Shown one piece after another: positions 1 through 11,958 of a stretch of DNA of 64,000 nucleotides (positions are counted from its first letter, which is position 1; the number at the start of each line of letters is the position of its first letter). The position numbers were made by a program, and so were the translations under genes. Below the pieces are notes generated by a model, which saw only the letters and a program-made list of their open reading frames with translations, made no database searches and was not told where the DNA came from. The stretch comes from Stratiolaelaps scimitus (lineage: Eukaryota > Arthropoda > Arachnida > Mesostigmata > Laelapidae), in contig JABWDB010000018.1 in NCBI GenBank assembly GCA_019614645.1, forward strand, positions 5,790,501-5,854,500, read 5' to 3'.

Positions 1-945
1 GTCCAATATCTATCGATAATGCCGCCAACGGCACAAAAACTTGACTTTAACGACAACACCTATTGCTATGCAAGATAGCAAACAGTAGATGATTTCGTTG
101 AACAACTTATATCTCTATAATACTATTACGTTCATCCATTCGGAGTAATAGTGAGTTTGTGACTAATTCCCAGCCAGGCTGCGACTCAGTCTCAGCGAGG
201 CAGAACACGAAGGATGCATATGTGTCCCTGTGTCATCCTGGACGAGGCGATCGAGCCGAAATAATTAAGAATCCCTAATCAGTCATATCTCTGTTTGTTA
301 CGTATTCACGAGTTTTCGATAGATCTTGTTCGTTTGTGGCCCTGTCACTGAGATATCATATTAACCTCTTTATATGCAAGCGTGGCATGGCGTAGCGCGG
401 CTTCAATGGGCGAATGGTTTCGTTCCATGTGCTAAATAAATGGTTGGCTACGCAGACTAGCAACACTGTCTTTGTTCTCCTCTCTCTCTCTGTCTCTCTT
501 TCTCGAGAACAATCAACCGCCCTGGGCTCGAGCAAATTGGCTAAACAGTAGACCAACATGAGCGCAAAACCCTGCCGTGAGGGAAAGTTAAGCAAATCCC
601 ACGAAAGCACCTTTCTTTGGCTGCTGCACTGCCACCAGCGTTCGTTCCATCACGCCTTCCCCAATGGCAGCGGCCACAGGCAGACAGCCCATTGGAGAGG
701 TGGCGCCCGCAGAACCGCGCGGACCCATAGCACCCGGCCGCCGGTAGGTCCGCAGGCTCCCTGAGGATCCGCGGATTTGCCACACTCCTTAGCGAACATA
801 CATAGTCCTCGTTGGAGAGAAAGCCCACTTTCGGCTTCCCTCGGGCCTCTGTGCTCAGTTATGCGTTCCTTTGGTAGAAGAAAGCCAAGCAGGAGAACGC
901 GGCTCGGGACGCAATAACAGGGTCATTCTCCTCATCGCAGTTACC

Positions 946-969
946 CAGCAGCAGCAGCAGCAGCAGCAG
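946..969. repeat. (CAG)8 microsatellite
   Basis: Eight uninterrupted CAG units, followed by AAGCAGACAG. On the minus strand the same bases read as a run of cysteine, alanine or leucine codons inside an otherwise featureless open frame, so there is no sign that the tract is translated. Confidence 0.9.
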
Positions 970-1352
970 AAGCAGACAGACCCAAAAGCTGTATCTATAC
1001 AAGCAGGGTGAATTCTTCGAGGGCGCAAGCGTTGAGGAGCAGGAGTTTGCCAGTACCGAGACGACGATGTTAATTTTAAGCAAACCCCTTCGTTTCTGCT
1101 CTCACACCAGCCCCCTACGCGCATTTCCATCATGGGAGGTTCGTGGCAGTCCACGGAGAATTGGTCGGCCCTATGGGCTTAGTGGCATGGAGGCCTTCGA
1201 CAGAGGCCCGATAAAACAGGTCATCCAGCAGGTGGTGCAAGCTTGTGGCTGGCTTGCAGGCGCGCATTGAGGCGATCCCGCACCGGCAAAAGGCTTGGAC
1301 ACTTTGGTCGTCAACGGCCAGCAGAAGACTCGACTCGTTCTTACCGTAAAGC

Positions 1353-1364
1353 GGGGGGGGGGGG
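1353..1364. repeat. G homopolymer, 12 nt
   Basis: Twelve consecutive G residues. Homopolymers of this length are prone to sequencing and assembly length error. Confidence 0.85.
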
Positions 1365-3029
1365 CAATCGTGCTGTCCTGGCCAGCGACGGCAGGACGGC
1401 AAGGCGGTAAGCAGTTCGAGTCGGTGCAGTCGATGGATCCAGTAGCCCCGTTACTCCTTGCTTTCGACCGCTGATAAGCGACCAGGCCACCTGACGGGTT
1501 AATATGATTACTTGAGGGTTCGATCACCCATCGAAGGACGGGCGCAAACCCGCCCTTCATGCTAGTCTGGCTCTGGCTTCCCGACTCAAGCCGTAGCGCC
1601 GTAGCTCCCACCTCGAATGCCCATTGCCTTCATCTTCAGCTCCTACGCATGCTTGAACGTCCGCCCATCTAGAAATCGGTCGATTCAGTCAGGAGGGGTG
1701 GCCGCCAAGGTGCTGCTGCTGCTCTTGACCCAGCCGTGTCTAACCAACAGCGGTATGGATGGCCAGCCAGGGTCGAGGATCGTGGATTGGATAGCTTTAG
1801 TGCTGCTGTGCAACGGCCGCGACCCAACATCCATCCGACGTTCGGGTACACTGGCATAGCCGTACGTACATACATACATATACATACGCACGCACATGAT
1901 GGAGCAAACCCGAATGCGACCGACCGCCAACGAAGAAGACCGCAACCAAGACCAAGGCAATTAGGTACGGAGAGGACCTCGGCCGGCTCGAATCCCGGAC
2001 GAAACCGTTCGTTCGATCTCGGATCGAGCTACTGCTGCATCGAAGCCTCCGTCCTGCAGATTGCGCGTGTCGGCGTTCCGGCTTCAGTGTGCGATCCGGA
2101 GGGCATAATTGAGTAGAACAGATTCGCCTGCCACAGCCCGCCTGACCCTACCTGACCCCGTTTACCCGTTCGCGTCGAGGCGGTCCATCTCAGCCTGATC
2201 CCCAACGGGAACTAGCCGGCTGTCTGGTCGCCTTTCTTCCTTAAGAAAGACAGCGAGCGCCAAAGCGAAAAGGCCAAACGATCCTTTAATGGGCGATAAT
2301 CTAATAACAACCTGATGGAAGAAACGCATCGGTGGCGGGTAAGGACAGCAGTCGTAGTGCCTGCACAAGAAGCCAGGTCGAACAGGAGAATAGGGCCGGT
2401 ATACAAGTGGAGGTTCCCGTCCCGCCATCGAGCCTGCATCGCAGGAAACAGCAAGGCAATGAGTATTGACGCTCGCTGTCTCGCGATGCAGTTGATCCGA
2501 ACCATGCGAAGGCTAAAGTGCATTTTCTAGAAGATTGAGGACCTGGTAGGATAAGCGGGCGCTTTTGTTAAGAGCAATAGGGTTTATGGGGGATGGCACT
2601 TCCGATGGCTGCGTTACAATGGACGAGTAGCATGCGCCGTGTCACACGCGTCTCCGCCGTGCATACTGGGTACCGATTGCTGGCTGCGTTCGCCGCTGAC
2701 ACTGCAGTGGGTTAAGATGAAATGTGACTTGCAGATATCCCTCGAAGTTAGGTTAGTCAAATCACGAACAGGCAAATCCATAAGAAAGGCTAGACCTCCT
2801 CTGATGTTACCTCGGTAATGGTGGCAAGTGACTCGGTAAGTCAGCTTACTCCTACCTGGTTCGTCCTTGACACCAACACCAGTCATTCTGTGAGGAAATG
2901 CCAAAAACTAACCTCGCACGTGCTGCTTGTCAGATGAGCTCGGTCTATGCTGTATTTGTGTCCTTTGTTACCACCTTTCCATTACGATAAAGGCCAACCC
3001 ACCGCTACTTGCCGGGCGCAGAGGCTGTC

Positions 3030-3119
3030 TTATGTGGACACTTTGTCCAACTTTTCCTTGAGATCACGTGAATCAAAGTTCACATCCAAGGCGACTCCTT
3101 CCTTGTATTTTTGGGACAT
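3030..3119 (-). CDS. Possible small ORF, 29 residues
   Basis: An ATG on the minus strand at 3117-3119 opens a frame to TAA at 3030-3032, encoding 29 residues. The peptide is rich in K, D and E, starts MSQKYKEGVALDV and ends DLKEKLDKVST. It looks more protein-like than the surrounding open frames, but I do not recognise it. The start context is weak (T at -3) and a stop codon lies immediately before the ATG. A 74-codon open frame runs antisense to it (2947-3171, plus), so at most one of the two is real. It could equally be a remnant of a longer decayed gene, or chance. Confidence 0.15.
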   Translation of the reverse strand: MSQKYKEGVALDVNFDSRDLKEKLDKVST

Positions 3120-4478
3120 TCAAAATGTGCAATCTACTAAACGTTCGTATCTGAACTTTTTGCATGAGTAGGGCGGCAAGCTCTTCCCTGTGGAGATCTA
3201 CAGACTCGATCTGTTTTGCAAACGATATTCATGCCAAAGCGATTTTGGAAGTACTCGATAACACGGCGTTATACAATAAGTGCGAGCCGACGAAGGGTTG
3301 GTTATGAGTCTTGAGCGTTTTGTACTGAACGTATATACGTGAATGACGGCAATTGTTTGTGGAACACCACACACCTGTATTGTTATACCATTTAGTATGG
3401 GTCTATAAAATTAGTGATCTGACCGAGCCAGGATGCGTACTCGCTTTCGGCGGGGTAGAAGTTGTAACAATGCTAATAATACTAATATGGCTGCTAGTGT
3501 ACTGGGCTGATCATCGTCAAGATTTGGCACAAATGTATGTGCACGTATACATATGTACGCACAATGTGACACGTAAGGTCAAACAGCTTAATGCAATTAT
3601 TCATTAAATGAACACAAATCACGAATAATGGTTTGCAAATTATATTGGATCCTTGATATCAACTTCTCGGCTTGGAGATAGAGAATCGGCACTTAGAGGT
3701 TTTAACGTTCGTCAAATAAATTTAGCTACGATGCACCTGCCGCTGTGTCAATCCGTCAAGTAGGGCCATACGTATCGAGCAATAATCATTCTTTTCACAT
3801 CCTCGCCAGTAAGACCAACAATCAGCCAGAACAGATGTTTTATCGCAGCATTAGAAGTACACAAGATATTTCTCCTGTTTATTTATATGACCAGACTAGT
3901 ACTTTATCGTCGAAGGCGATGACGGGGACCCGCTGTTAAACCAGAGGGTCAGTTCCCTCCGAGTTGAACTCATCGATGTGAGACCAGTACAGCACAAAGC
4001 ACAACACGCGGCACGAAAACCGCATCCACCGCTTGTGGATTCAGTCGCTGTCGTTGAGTTATGAGCCGGTTTCAGCCATCAAATACTGAAAGGAATGATT
4101 CCCTTCAAAATTGTTCGTGGCCACAACCCAAGCACTAACTTGTAAGCCACTCATAAACTACCATACTAACGCATGGCTCCCCGGCGCCCGAGGGGCCAGC
4201 CGAAACAGTGCAACAACTATTCACTCCAATGTCTCTGGGCAGTGCGGAAATCGTACTGTGCGTTCGAAAGCGGCTGAGAAAATATCATCGCCTAGACAAA
4301 TAGCATTTGCCTTGCTGGTATCGATGGCGGCGTTACCAGTCACGATGAAATGTTTTTGTCTCGGAGTGGATTTCGTCCAGTTGATCGGTGATCCGTCCGC
4401 GACTCTGCGTTCATTCGATTTCAGTGGGATCAGGTGACTGCCAACGCCAGCGTGTACGGCTCTAAATGGGAATGTATT
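3120..4478. other. Noncoding stretch, AT-leaning
   Basis: No recognisable coding sequence. After the stop at 3169-3171, the plus frame of 2947-3171 continues open for a further 25 codons to about 3250, which could reflect a broken older ORF. An 108-codon plus-strand open frame at 4111-4437 resembles no family I know. Confidence 0.45.
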
Positions 4479-4571
4479 TTAGCTAAACTTTGACAGCCCC
4501 TGCTGTGCGATCAGCTGAACTAGTGCGTTCATCACGATGGCAGTCATTATTGCGCGGGAAACAAGACTCAC
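4479..4571 (-). CDS. Possible terminal coding exon or recursive splice point
   Basis: On the minus strand a convincing acceptor ends at 4572. A branch-like CACTGAT and the pyrimidine-rich TTCCGTCTTTCAG precede the junction, which is followed by GTGAGTCTTG. Read in phase 0, the next 30 codons are open to TAA at 4479-4481. They begin VSLVSRAIMTAIVMN, contain one hydrophobic helix-like segment and end GLSKFS. I do not recognise the peptide. Because the exon would begin with GTGAGT, a near-consensus donor, the junction can instead be read as a zero-length recursive-splice site. No upstream coding exon could be assigned. Confidence 0.25.
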   Translation of the reverse strand: MSLVSRAIMTAIVMNALVQLIAQQGLSKFS

Positions 4572-4718
4572 CTGAAAGACGGAATCAGTGAATAGTATTA
4601 GAATACGTTTAAAAATAGTTTTGACTTGGCTGTGGAAAACGAAGGGGCTAAAGTAAGTCCCCAAGACACGCAACAATGCTTATTAACAGAATCAGTCATT
4701 ATATCTGTATCGGAATTG

Positions 4719-4734
4719 ATATATATATATATAT
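4719..4734. repeat. (AT)8 microsatellite
   Basis: Perfect dinucleotide tract. A second AT tract follows about 40 bases downstream. Confidence 0.85.
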
Positions 4735-4774
4735 TTGTTTAATCAATATTCTGTATTGAAGTCGCCTACGCGGC

Positions 4775-4792
4775 TATATATATATATATATA
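4775..4792. repeat. (TA)9 microsatellite
   Basis: Perfect dinucleotide tract, paired with the (AT)8 tract just upstream. Confidence 0.85.
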
Positions 4793-5860
4793 ACACCAGG
4801 AAGTGACGACACAGCCTGCACTGGAGCTCATTTTTGGCGGCGACAGTTCGCTGGCGTCAACCTCTCCCCCCCCCCGCTCGTTCCTCCCTATTCTGGAACA
4901 TCGCTACTCTCAAGAGCCCTCGGCGCGGCCTCTGCAAACGACACCACGCAACCCGCAATCCGTGTCTCACACTCAAACACCCCCACAGGCACAGACCAAG
5001 AAGACAGGTACACACACTCAGAGAGGCGCTAGATCCCACGCAGCTACTCTGCTCACCGCCATACTCTTCTGTTCTCGTCTCACCGAGGAGCGAAGGCTCC
5101 CATTGCCCCAGCCCTCTACACCGACGCCCGGAGGACAACGCGGGTGGTCCCCGTGACTCTCGAAGGCCTCTTCAATCACTACATCCACTCAAATATAATA
5201 TAGGGAACCACGCCGCCAGCGGACGGCAGGCCGACCGACCGGCCTGGCGGCCGGCTCTAACGCGCCTTTCGGCGACGCCAGACGCGTTCTCTGGAAGCCC
5301 CTTCACCGACGGCTCCTTTCTTGTCCTCTTCCTCAGGCCCCGGGGCCTCTTCATAATGCTCCGACGCTTCGGACTGACGATAACTTACCAGCCAGCCGAC
5401 CGACAGCTAGCTAGCAGCCAGCGCGAAAGAGAAGAGGTGGTGGAGACGTGGCCAAGGGTCTGGAGGAGGAGGTGAGAGGGCGCCTGTGCTTCGCAAGGGT
5501 GTTGGAGTTTCGGAGCGCGGATTGCGAATCGAGACAGGCGAACGGCAAGCTGCTGAAAGTGCTCAGCAAGGTGGCAGAGCAAGAACGGGAACTGTAGTCC
5601 CTGCTGCAGCCGCATCAGCAATAGCAGAAGCTGGCACCGTGGCAGGGGGGCATTGGGGGCGCCGACGTGCGGTATTAAATTTGATATTTTTTCCTATCTC
5701 TCCCAGAGCCAACAGCAGCAGCAGCAGTAGCCAATCTCTATTTCGAGTGTTGCCGGTACCCTCTCAGCAGCCGCTGAGCCCAACATATCCCTCACTCGCC
5801 CCATCACATCGCCGCCTGCTGTGGCAGCTCTCTGTTTATCTGTCTGTCTGGAGAGCCACA

Positions 5861-5882
5861 GAGAGAGAGAGAGAGAGAGAGA
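5861..5882. repeat. (GA)11 microsatellite
   Basis: Perfect GA tract that continues imperfectly into GGCGAGAGGGAGAGAGAC. In arthropods GA tracts can bind GAGA-type factors; nothing else here marks a promoter. Confidence 0.85.
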
Positions 5883-7043
5883 GGCGAGAGGGAGAGAGAC
5901 ACCGACGTAGGTAGCTGTGAAGCCGGTGCGGCATGGCCCTCGGTCATCGCCTGTGACACCGAGACATAAAAGCCACAACCGGCAACTTATAGCTATTACT
6001 ATAGTTGAGCGAAACTGAGGCAGTTGTAGTCGCAAGGCAGAAATAAGAGACGGTGAGATCCCTTCTCAGCTCGGAGACCCATCGTGTGACTGACATACAG
6101 CTCACAAGTCGACATCGAGCCAGATGTACGTCGACCACCTCGCTTGGTCCGGAGCTTCGAGCTGAGCTCAAATGGGTGAGCTAGGCGCATGTTGACCCAA
6201 AAAAAGCAAGCTCAACTGGTCCGTAAGATGTCGTCACCAACACCCTGTGTGCGATTGTGTATCGATATATGTGAGTGGACTGGAGAACTGCAGCCTTTCC
6301 AAGTTCAATCTCGCGCACTCGTCTTACATTCGCCTACAAATATAGTAACACGAGGGCATTGTCAGGAGGAATAGAGACTGCGTAGGTCTTGCAGCAGTGG
6401 TCATCATATTTTATTTTATAACGGACCACAGCAACAATCTGACTTATACATGTATACTTATCATAATAACGTGATGTGGATGAGGTTAGCCATACAGAAA
6501 AACAAAGTAATCATAAGCAGTCATATGTAAATCACCCATCCACGGATTCAAATCATTTCTAAACGACGAGTTCAGTCAGATCTGCTAACTACTTCATATG
6601 TCATTTTCCTAGATCGTCACGGATCGACCGTTAGGCTAATCTATCAAGGAGCCATCCTGAATTGCTCCTTAATACAATAATATACCGTATTGATCAGCTC
6701 AGGAGTCGTAGTTGTTGCAGTGGCAGCAGTAGTGCTAGTCCACCAGTGCTCCTTGAAGCACGAAATGCTTAACAGGCCTGTCTATGTCTCGTGCATTTAA
6801 ATGGCATTCATTCAGGGGTGACATTCAGGGTATGTCGGTGCCGCCTTATCCACCTCCTCCGGCAATCCATCGTCTGTTGGAACGCGCGCCCCTCTTTGAG
6901 TGGTAAGCCAGACTTAGAGTTCGTTGGCGGCAGGAGGGTTCGTCGACTCGTTAGGCTAAGCTCATTTTTCAAGGCAATCAGCCCGAATGCATTTCTCCTC
7001 ATACGCACAAGTATATACCTAGTAGATGTGGAAACGAATACAG

Positions 7044-7071
7044 ATATATATATATATATATATATATATAA
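7044..7071. repeat. (AT)14 microsatellite
   Basis: Perfect AT tract, followed after nine bases by a (CT)7 tract at 7081-7094. Confidence 0.9.
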
Positions 7072-7080
7072 GTCTCTACG

Positions 7081-7094
7081 CTCTCTCTCTCTCT
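7081..7094. repeat. (CT)7 microsatellite
   Basis: Short perfect CT tract immediately downstream of the AT tract. Confidence 0.8.
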
Positions 7095-7218
7095 AGCGAG
7101 GTCCCGATCCGATGTAAATTACTGTCACTTGCAGTGCTCGAGTGGCGCGATTGGCAGCAATGCAACGATGCTCAAATCGAGCCTTGATAACTCGAGGTGT
7201 TCCTATTATCCGTTCTGT

Positions 7219-7236
7219 TCTCTCTCTCTCTCTCTC
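7219..7236. repeat. (TC)9 microsatellite
   Basis: First of three CT tracts within 200 bases; the next lies 12 bases downstream. Confidence 0.85.
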
Positions 7237-7248
7237 ACTGTCATTCTA

Positions 7249-7264
7249 TCTCTCTCTCTCTCTC
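7249..7264. repeat. (TC)8 microsatellite
   Basis: Second of three clustered CT tracts. Confidence 0.85.
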
Positions 7265-7368
7265 CATTTGCAGGGCTGACTCCGCAGTTAAGGCTGACAA
7301 CTGCTGGATATTACTGCTGGCGCTGCCTGTGGATCTGGCTTATGTCGTAGTCACCACACCATGGGCTA

Positions 7369-7372
<4 letters not shown>

Positions 7373-7412
<40 letters not shown>
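7373..7412. repeat. (CT)20 microsatellite
   Basis: The longest CT tract in the window, about 40 bases without interruption. Open frames crossing it (serine-leucine plus strand, arginine-glutamate minus strand) are repeat artefacts. Confidence 0.95.
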
Positions 7413-7418
<6 letters not shown>

Positions 7419-7525
7419 TCACTCCTTGTGTGTTCGCTCGGCTCTACGCAATCGAAATCGACAGGCGGCCAATGTATGTGATCGCAGTAGTACGTCAGGT
7501 AAAGGAATCGCTTCAAGATGCCACA

Positions 7526-7540
7526 CGCCGCCGCCGCCGC
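7526..7540. repeat. (CCG)5 microsatellite
   Basis: Short perfect triplet tract. Confidence 0.75.
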
Positions 7541-7620
7541 AGCCGTCGTCCCCTTTTCGTCTACCATCAAGCGTCGAGCGTATTAGCTCTACAATATGTC
7601 TGTCGAACCATTCGCAAACA

Positions 7621-7644
7621 CAGACACACACATACACACACACA
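7621..7644. repeat. Interrupted CA tract
   Basis: CA repeat with two single-base interruptions. Confidence 0.75.
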
Positions 7645-7935
7645 GTCGTCTGTTTCAAAGGGTTGGCCCACGGTGTGTCCCACACCGCAACCAACAGCAG
7701 CCCTCCCCGCTGATACCACTGTACTCATCATCGTCATCAGCATCATCATGATACATGTACACGCGCGTGTTCTGGGAATGTAACCGCGGTGGAAAGTGAC
7801 GCGTGCGTTGTACGCCATGCAAAAGCCGGTTGTGTGTAGAGTAGACACAGAGCAGCATTATTAACAGCAGAGTTCACGCGTAGAAACAGCAGCAAATTTG
7901 ACGCTACCAACGAGAGCTGGACTGTCTCTAAGCGT

Positions 7936-7959
7936 CGGCGGCAGCGGCGGCGGCGGCGG
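7936..7959. repeat. CGG-rich triplet tract
   Basis: CGG units with one CAG-type interruption. Confidence 0.8.
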
Positions 7960-8426
7960 TAACGACCACCAGGCAGCTAATTGTAAACATGTGTTCTGTT
8001 AGCGGCGCCTGCAGCGGCCCGGAGCGGTCGTTCGTTTCATACGCTCCAGCCCTCTTCTAGGCGCACTTCTACTCTACTTGGCTATCTCGCGGTCTTGGCC
8101 GGCTTCCCTTGTATAGTCGTCAATCGGCTTCCATCGGCGATGCTGAACGGTATTGTTGAAAATGATCGCACCACTCATCCAACTCGATCGACTCGTATCC
8201 GATTCTCCCATATGCTACATGCTATATTTATACTCCCCGTGGCAGCCTACGCCACCACTGGCTGGTGCTGCTGCTCTGCTAAACTTTGCATGCTCGAGGT
8301 CATCGCTTCCCATTGCATCGTCACGACTACGATTGCTGCTGCCGCTGACGCCGCCATCAGGAAAGCAGCGCGATGTGCTTTTCTGCGTCCTCTCAATTTC
8401 GAGGTCCGAGAGCGGGCGCAAGAAGA

Positions 8427-8439
8427 GCAGCAGCAGCAG
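8427..8439. repeat. Short CAG tract
   Basis: Four CAG units followed by degenerate AGT/AGC triplets up to about 8460. Confidence 0.7.
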
Positions 8440-11385
8440 TAGTAACAGCAGAAGCAACAGAAGATGACGAGAGAAAAGGCCAACATGGCTCGGAGCCAAG
8501 CGAGCGGAACCTCAAATTGAGCTGATAAAGGCCTCGCAGGAAAATGCTGCGGCTGAGGATATAGAAAATGCCCAGGGCGATCCAGTTCTCTCCTAGACCA
8601 TATACTGTGGGAAGTCGAGGGGAGGGACACTATGGCAGCTGGCCCCACCCTGCTCTACACCGCCTCTATCGAGTCTGTGTGTAGGCAGTAGCCAAGTCGC
8701 GTAGGACTAGCGAAGACCAACAGTCTCACCGAGGGTGGGGGCAAGCCAATCAGCAAGATGGCCCCAATCGTTGGACCACCGTCACCACTACCACCACCAC
8801 CACCTCATCACAACGCGGACAAGTCCCGAAGACACATAGACATCTGCAAATATTGGCGCATGCTCACATGTTGGCATGCTATCGCCGACTCCGACGACGA
8901 TGACGATGATAATACCCCTGACTCAACCAAGCACGGTAACGATCATGGAACCCCCTTGAAAACTGGCTGTAGAGCGGCACATCGACTCTCTCCTAAGAGC
9001 CCACCGTTGCGAATATGAATGATGGCCCCTGTCCCATAGCCTAGTCGGCCACTCGCAGCAAACACTCAGGAACTCGTCCCACTCGACATAAGTCTCGGTT
9101 TCAACTTCATCCTTAATCTATTGTTCGCCTCGTCATACTCGTGTACCCATGTTAACCGCGGGGCCTCTGTCATTGCATCCTAGTGTGAATATGGTGCTGT
9201 TGCATGCGATGCACGTCCTACACGGCCGTGCTATACGTCGGGGTGGGTCCAGTGCTCCCAGCATATGTATATATGGTAGAAGGACGGTAAATAGGAAGAT
9301 GCTACACTCTATATCACGATGTCGCTGTGATGCAAAAATTCCATGTCGCTAAATCGTGCGTTGAAATCGTCCTTGTCATTTGCAGCTCAGCCTATTGCCA
9401 ATGTAGTGAAGAGATTTGACAGTGGGAGGCGCCTTCATGGAGAGAATCAGTCCCGTTGCGTCTTCGGAACGGGTGTGAAACGGACGGTGTCCCATTAATC
9501 ATGTCTGACTTCGCTTTCGACCAGTATCACAATGCATGGCCTAGGCTAGTAGATATACACGCTGTACTCAAGCCAGCCTCCCCTCCGGGAGAGGATTACA
9601 GTCTAGGCCTCGTAGCGAAAAGCCACTTCCCATCTTCTACGTGGCATAAGCTATCGAAACGAACGAGGCCCCGATATCGTTCCATCCCCCCAATAATCAT
9701 TGATTAATGACATGATGGCCATCGAGAAGTCGCCGAACTTCTCCAACTCGATGGTGTTGATTCTCTTCGTATTTTCTATCGGGCCTCCAGACCTAAGAGC
9801 ATATAGCAGCAATATTTCGCTGGCTACGGGAGCAGGGACGGTCTTACGCGTTGAACTCCACCGATCAGGTCGTGAAGTGTACACGACACTGGGCTGATGC
9901 TGCTCTCCTATGTGACGCTGGGACGGCTGACAGATGTGAACAAGTCGAACGTTTGTGAGCAGAATATATCCACGCATTCAATGGGGGAGCAAGTGTGTGT
10001 TCATTCCCACAATGCAACGTGTCGCTTCGTGTAATAAATTATAGTGGCCAATCAAGGCAATTATGCCTAGCAGAATATAAGCGTGACTGAGAAATCAGTA
10101 ACGAGTGGTCGACGTCCTCGTCTGTCCTCGGGCCTCAACGCTTCTGTAATTCCGATGTAAATCCGTTTAAACTGCGCAAAGCAAATGTCAGCAAGCACAA
10201 CGGCAAGAGTGCACACTCTCGAAAGTACGCGTGGGAGCGATGTCTCCTTAAAGGAAATGCAGTGTACAGCGGCGGCAGGGCTAAATTCGAATGCAGCTCA
10301 AGCTGTCTTGATTAAGTCTTTGCTAATTGGGCATTGGATTCAAAGTGGCTGTCGTGTTCTACACTACTAATTAAGGACTCCAGGAAGCTTGCTACTATCG
10401 TCAATTGCTTTGCCATGCTGCAGTGATGCCCCGGCCCGCCAAGCTCTCACTCGACTCAGGTTGCACAATGCCTGCTTGCTAATACAGCCACCTGTATATA
10501 ATAGTAATAGTAATATGCGAGTCGCCAAATATGTTTATTTGGTGAGTCCAAATATCCGAATTCACCCTTGGATATTCTAAGTTGCATTCGGCCATCGAAC
10601 GAGCGACGGCCGTTATCTACTTCAAGTCTACAATACACAAATAGATGACAAATAGATTGCAATATTTTCGGACCATACTGAATAAAGTTTCACGCTCGGT
10701 TTCGATATGGATACCATCTCAAGCGTTACTCCGAGATCGAGCGAGATAGGCGAGCCGAGATCCAGTGTTCCCCGATGGATGAAACTCAAATGACCTCTCG
10801 CCTAAACCAACAGGTGTACAGATCGGATATACTCAGAGAACTGATCGGACGCAACTCACTCAAGGTGTTGCGTTGTCTCATGCCGTTCATCCACTCGATA
10901 CCCACACACACACACAGACACACGCACACAGAGAGCCATGTTTTTTTTCCTTCGTGAGCAGAGTGGAACCTTCGGTACAGTGGAGACTATGGCACCGCAT
11001 CAGCCTAGAGGATTAGTATGGCCCTGACTGAAAATAGCCAAAAGCTCGGGGATCTCCTTGATCCTCTCGCATCAAGTGCGGCTGCAGCCGGGTGTCTCCA
11101 TTGTGTTGACTCGAGTTTGGTCGTGGTACGGCCTAAACGCCTAATATGAGTTCAGCATCGTCTCCCGGTGAAAATTCTCATGCATCCGAGTAATTGGCCC
11201 TCCTCGTCGTCTATCGTATATCATCGACATGGGTCACACTGGTTCGTCCACCAGCGCCACAGACGGATAAATGTACAGCGTACTGAAGCGTGCCTTCACT
11301 GTTGACTCTCACATGGTGCGTTTAGCTGATAGTTCGCCTGGTACTTTTGCAGAGATCCTTTCACTGCCATAGCAGCCATCGTCCT

Positions 11386-11402
11386 TATATATATATATAT
11401 AT
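11386..11402. repeat. TA microsatellite, 17 nt
   Basis: Perfect TA tract. Confidence 0.85.
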
Positions 11403-11690
11403 AGCAGCACACTCACGTGACCGTATGCTCCACTATCGCGGGATCGGGTGTTAGGCAAGTTCTGACTGTATCCTTTTCGTGGCTCGCTCGAGGTACAGTT
11501 GAGCTTCAGGATGTCCCGCGATATTACCCGCACAGCGTGCTTTTAGGCCTATGCCACGATCTCGATGGATTGGCCTCGCATATATCATTGGCTTGGCTAA
11601 GTAGAAGACTTACTTAATGTACATATTACATTATATATGGACATGCGTCAAGAGGAAACTAGGCTGAGCGAGAGACTTCAGCCAACTCAC

Positions 11691-11725
11691 CTGCGAGCAT
11701 CGATCGAGTAGAGCAGAGCAGACAT
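11691..11725 (-). CDS. Possible first coding exon (11 codons plus 2 nt)
   Basis: On the minus strand the sequence TTCAAAATG gives a start context close to the CAAAATG form favoured in flies (A at -3). The frame reads MSALLYSIDAR and runs into CTCGCAG|GTGAGTTGG, a near-perfect splice donor after 35 coding bases (phase 2). No downstream exon in the matching phase could be assigned; the exon candidate at 4479-4571 would hit a stop at once in this phase. The same donor is preceded by a partly pyrimidine-rich tract, so it could also be a weak acceptor/donor junction. Confidence 0.28.
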
Positions 11726-11766
11726 TTTGAATATCTGCATTTATTAATGATTTTACGTACTTCCAC

Positions 11767-11786
11767 AATAATAATAATAATAATAA
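11767..11786. repeat. (AAT) microsatellite, 20 nt
   Basis: Perfect AAT-type triplet tract. Confidence 0.85.
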
Positions 11787-11923
11787 AATGAGTAAAGCTG
11801 TGATACTGGATATACATTTGAGAGAGTGCGACCTAACTGTGTCAAGTGTCATACCATTTCCCTTCGCTGAGTCGCGCCTTTTTTTCTGCGTTCCAGTTGA
11901 CCTTTACGCGTACACGTTACTTC

Positions 11924-11926
<3 letters not shown>

Positions 11927-11956
<30 letters not shown>
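11927..11956. repeat. (AT)15 microsatellite
   Basis: Perfect AT tract of 30 bases. Confidence 0.9.

Positions 11957-11958
<2 letters not shown>

Larger units (their letters stand above)
1..3029. other. Noncoding stretch, no gene recognised
   Basis: I see no open frame with a recognisable domain on either strand. Contents are a (CAG)8 tract near 950, a G homopolymer at 1353, an interrupted CT tract near 478-504 and a CATA-type tract near 1867-1887. Several overlapping open frames of about 100-146 codons between 1130 and 2530 lie on both strands at once and look like chance. Confidence 0.5.
4572..11690. other. Noncoding stretch with many microsatellites
   Basis: GC-rich from about 4.8 to 6.0 kb, with long overlapping open frames on both strands that carry no domain. 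It becomes AT-leaning from about 6.4 to 6.8 kb. From 7.0 to 7.8 kb it is dominated by AT, CT and CA tracts, listed separately. I see no supported gene. Confidence 0.5.

Noticed and set aside
1970..2010. tRNA B-box-like GGCTCGAATCC on the plus strand.
   Set aside because: The flanking bases do not form a proper five-pair T-stem and no A-box or acceptor stem is present. Other TTCGA-containing sites (near 1520, 24480, 25380 and 35670) failed in the same way.
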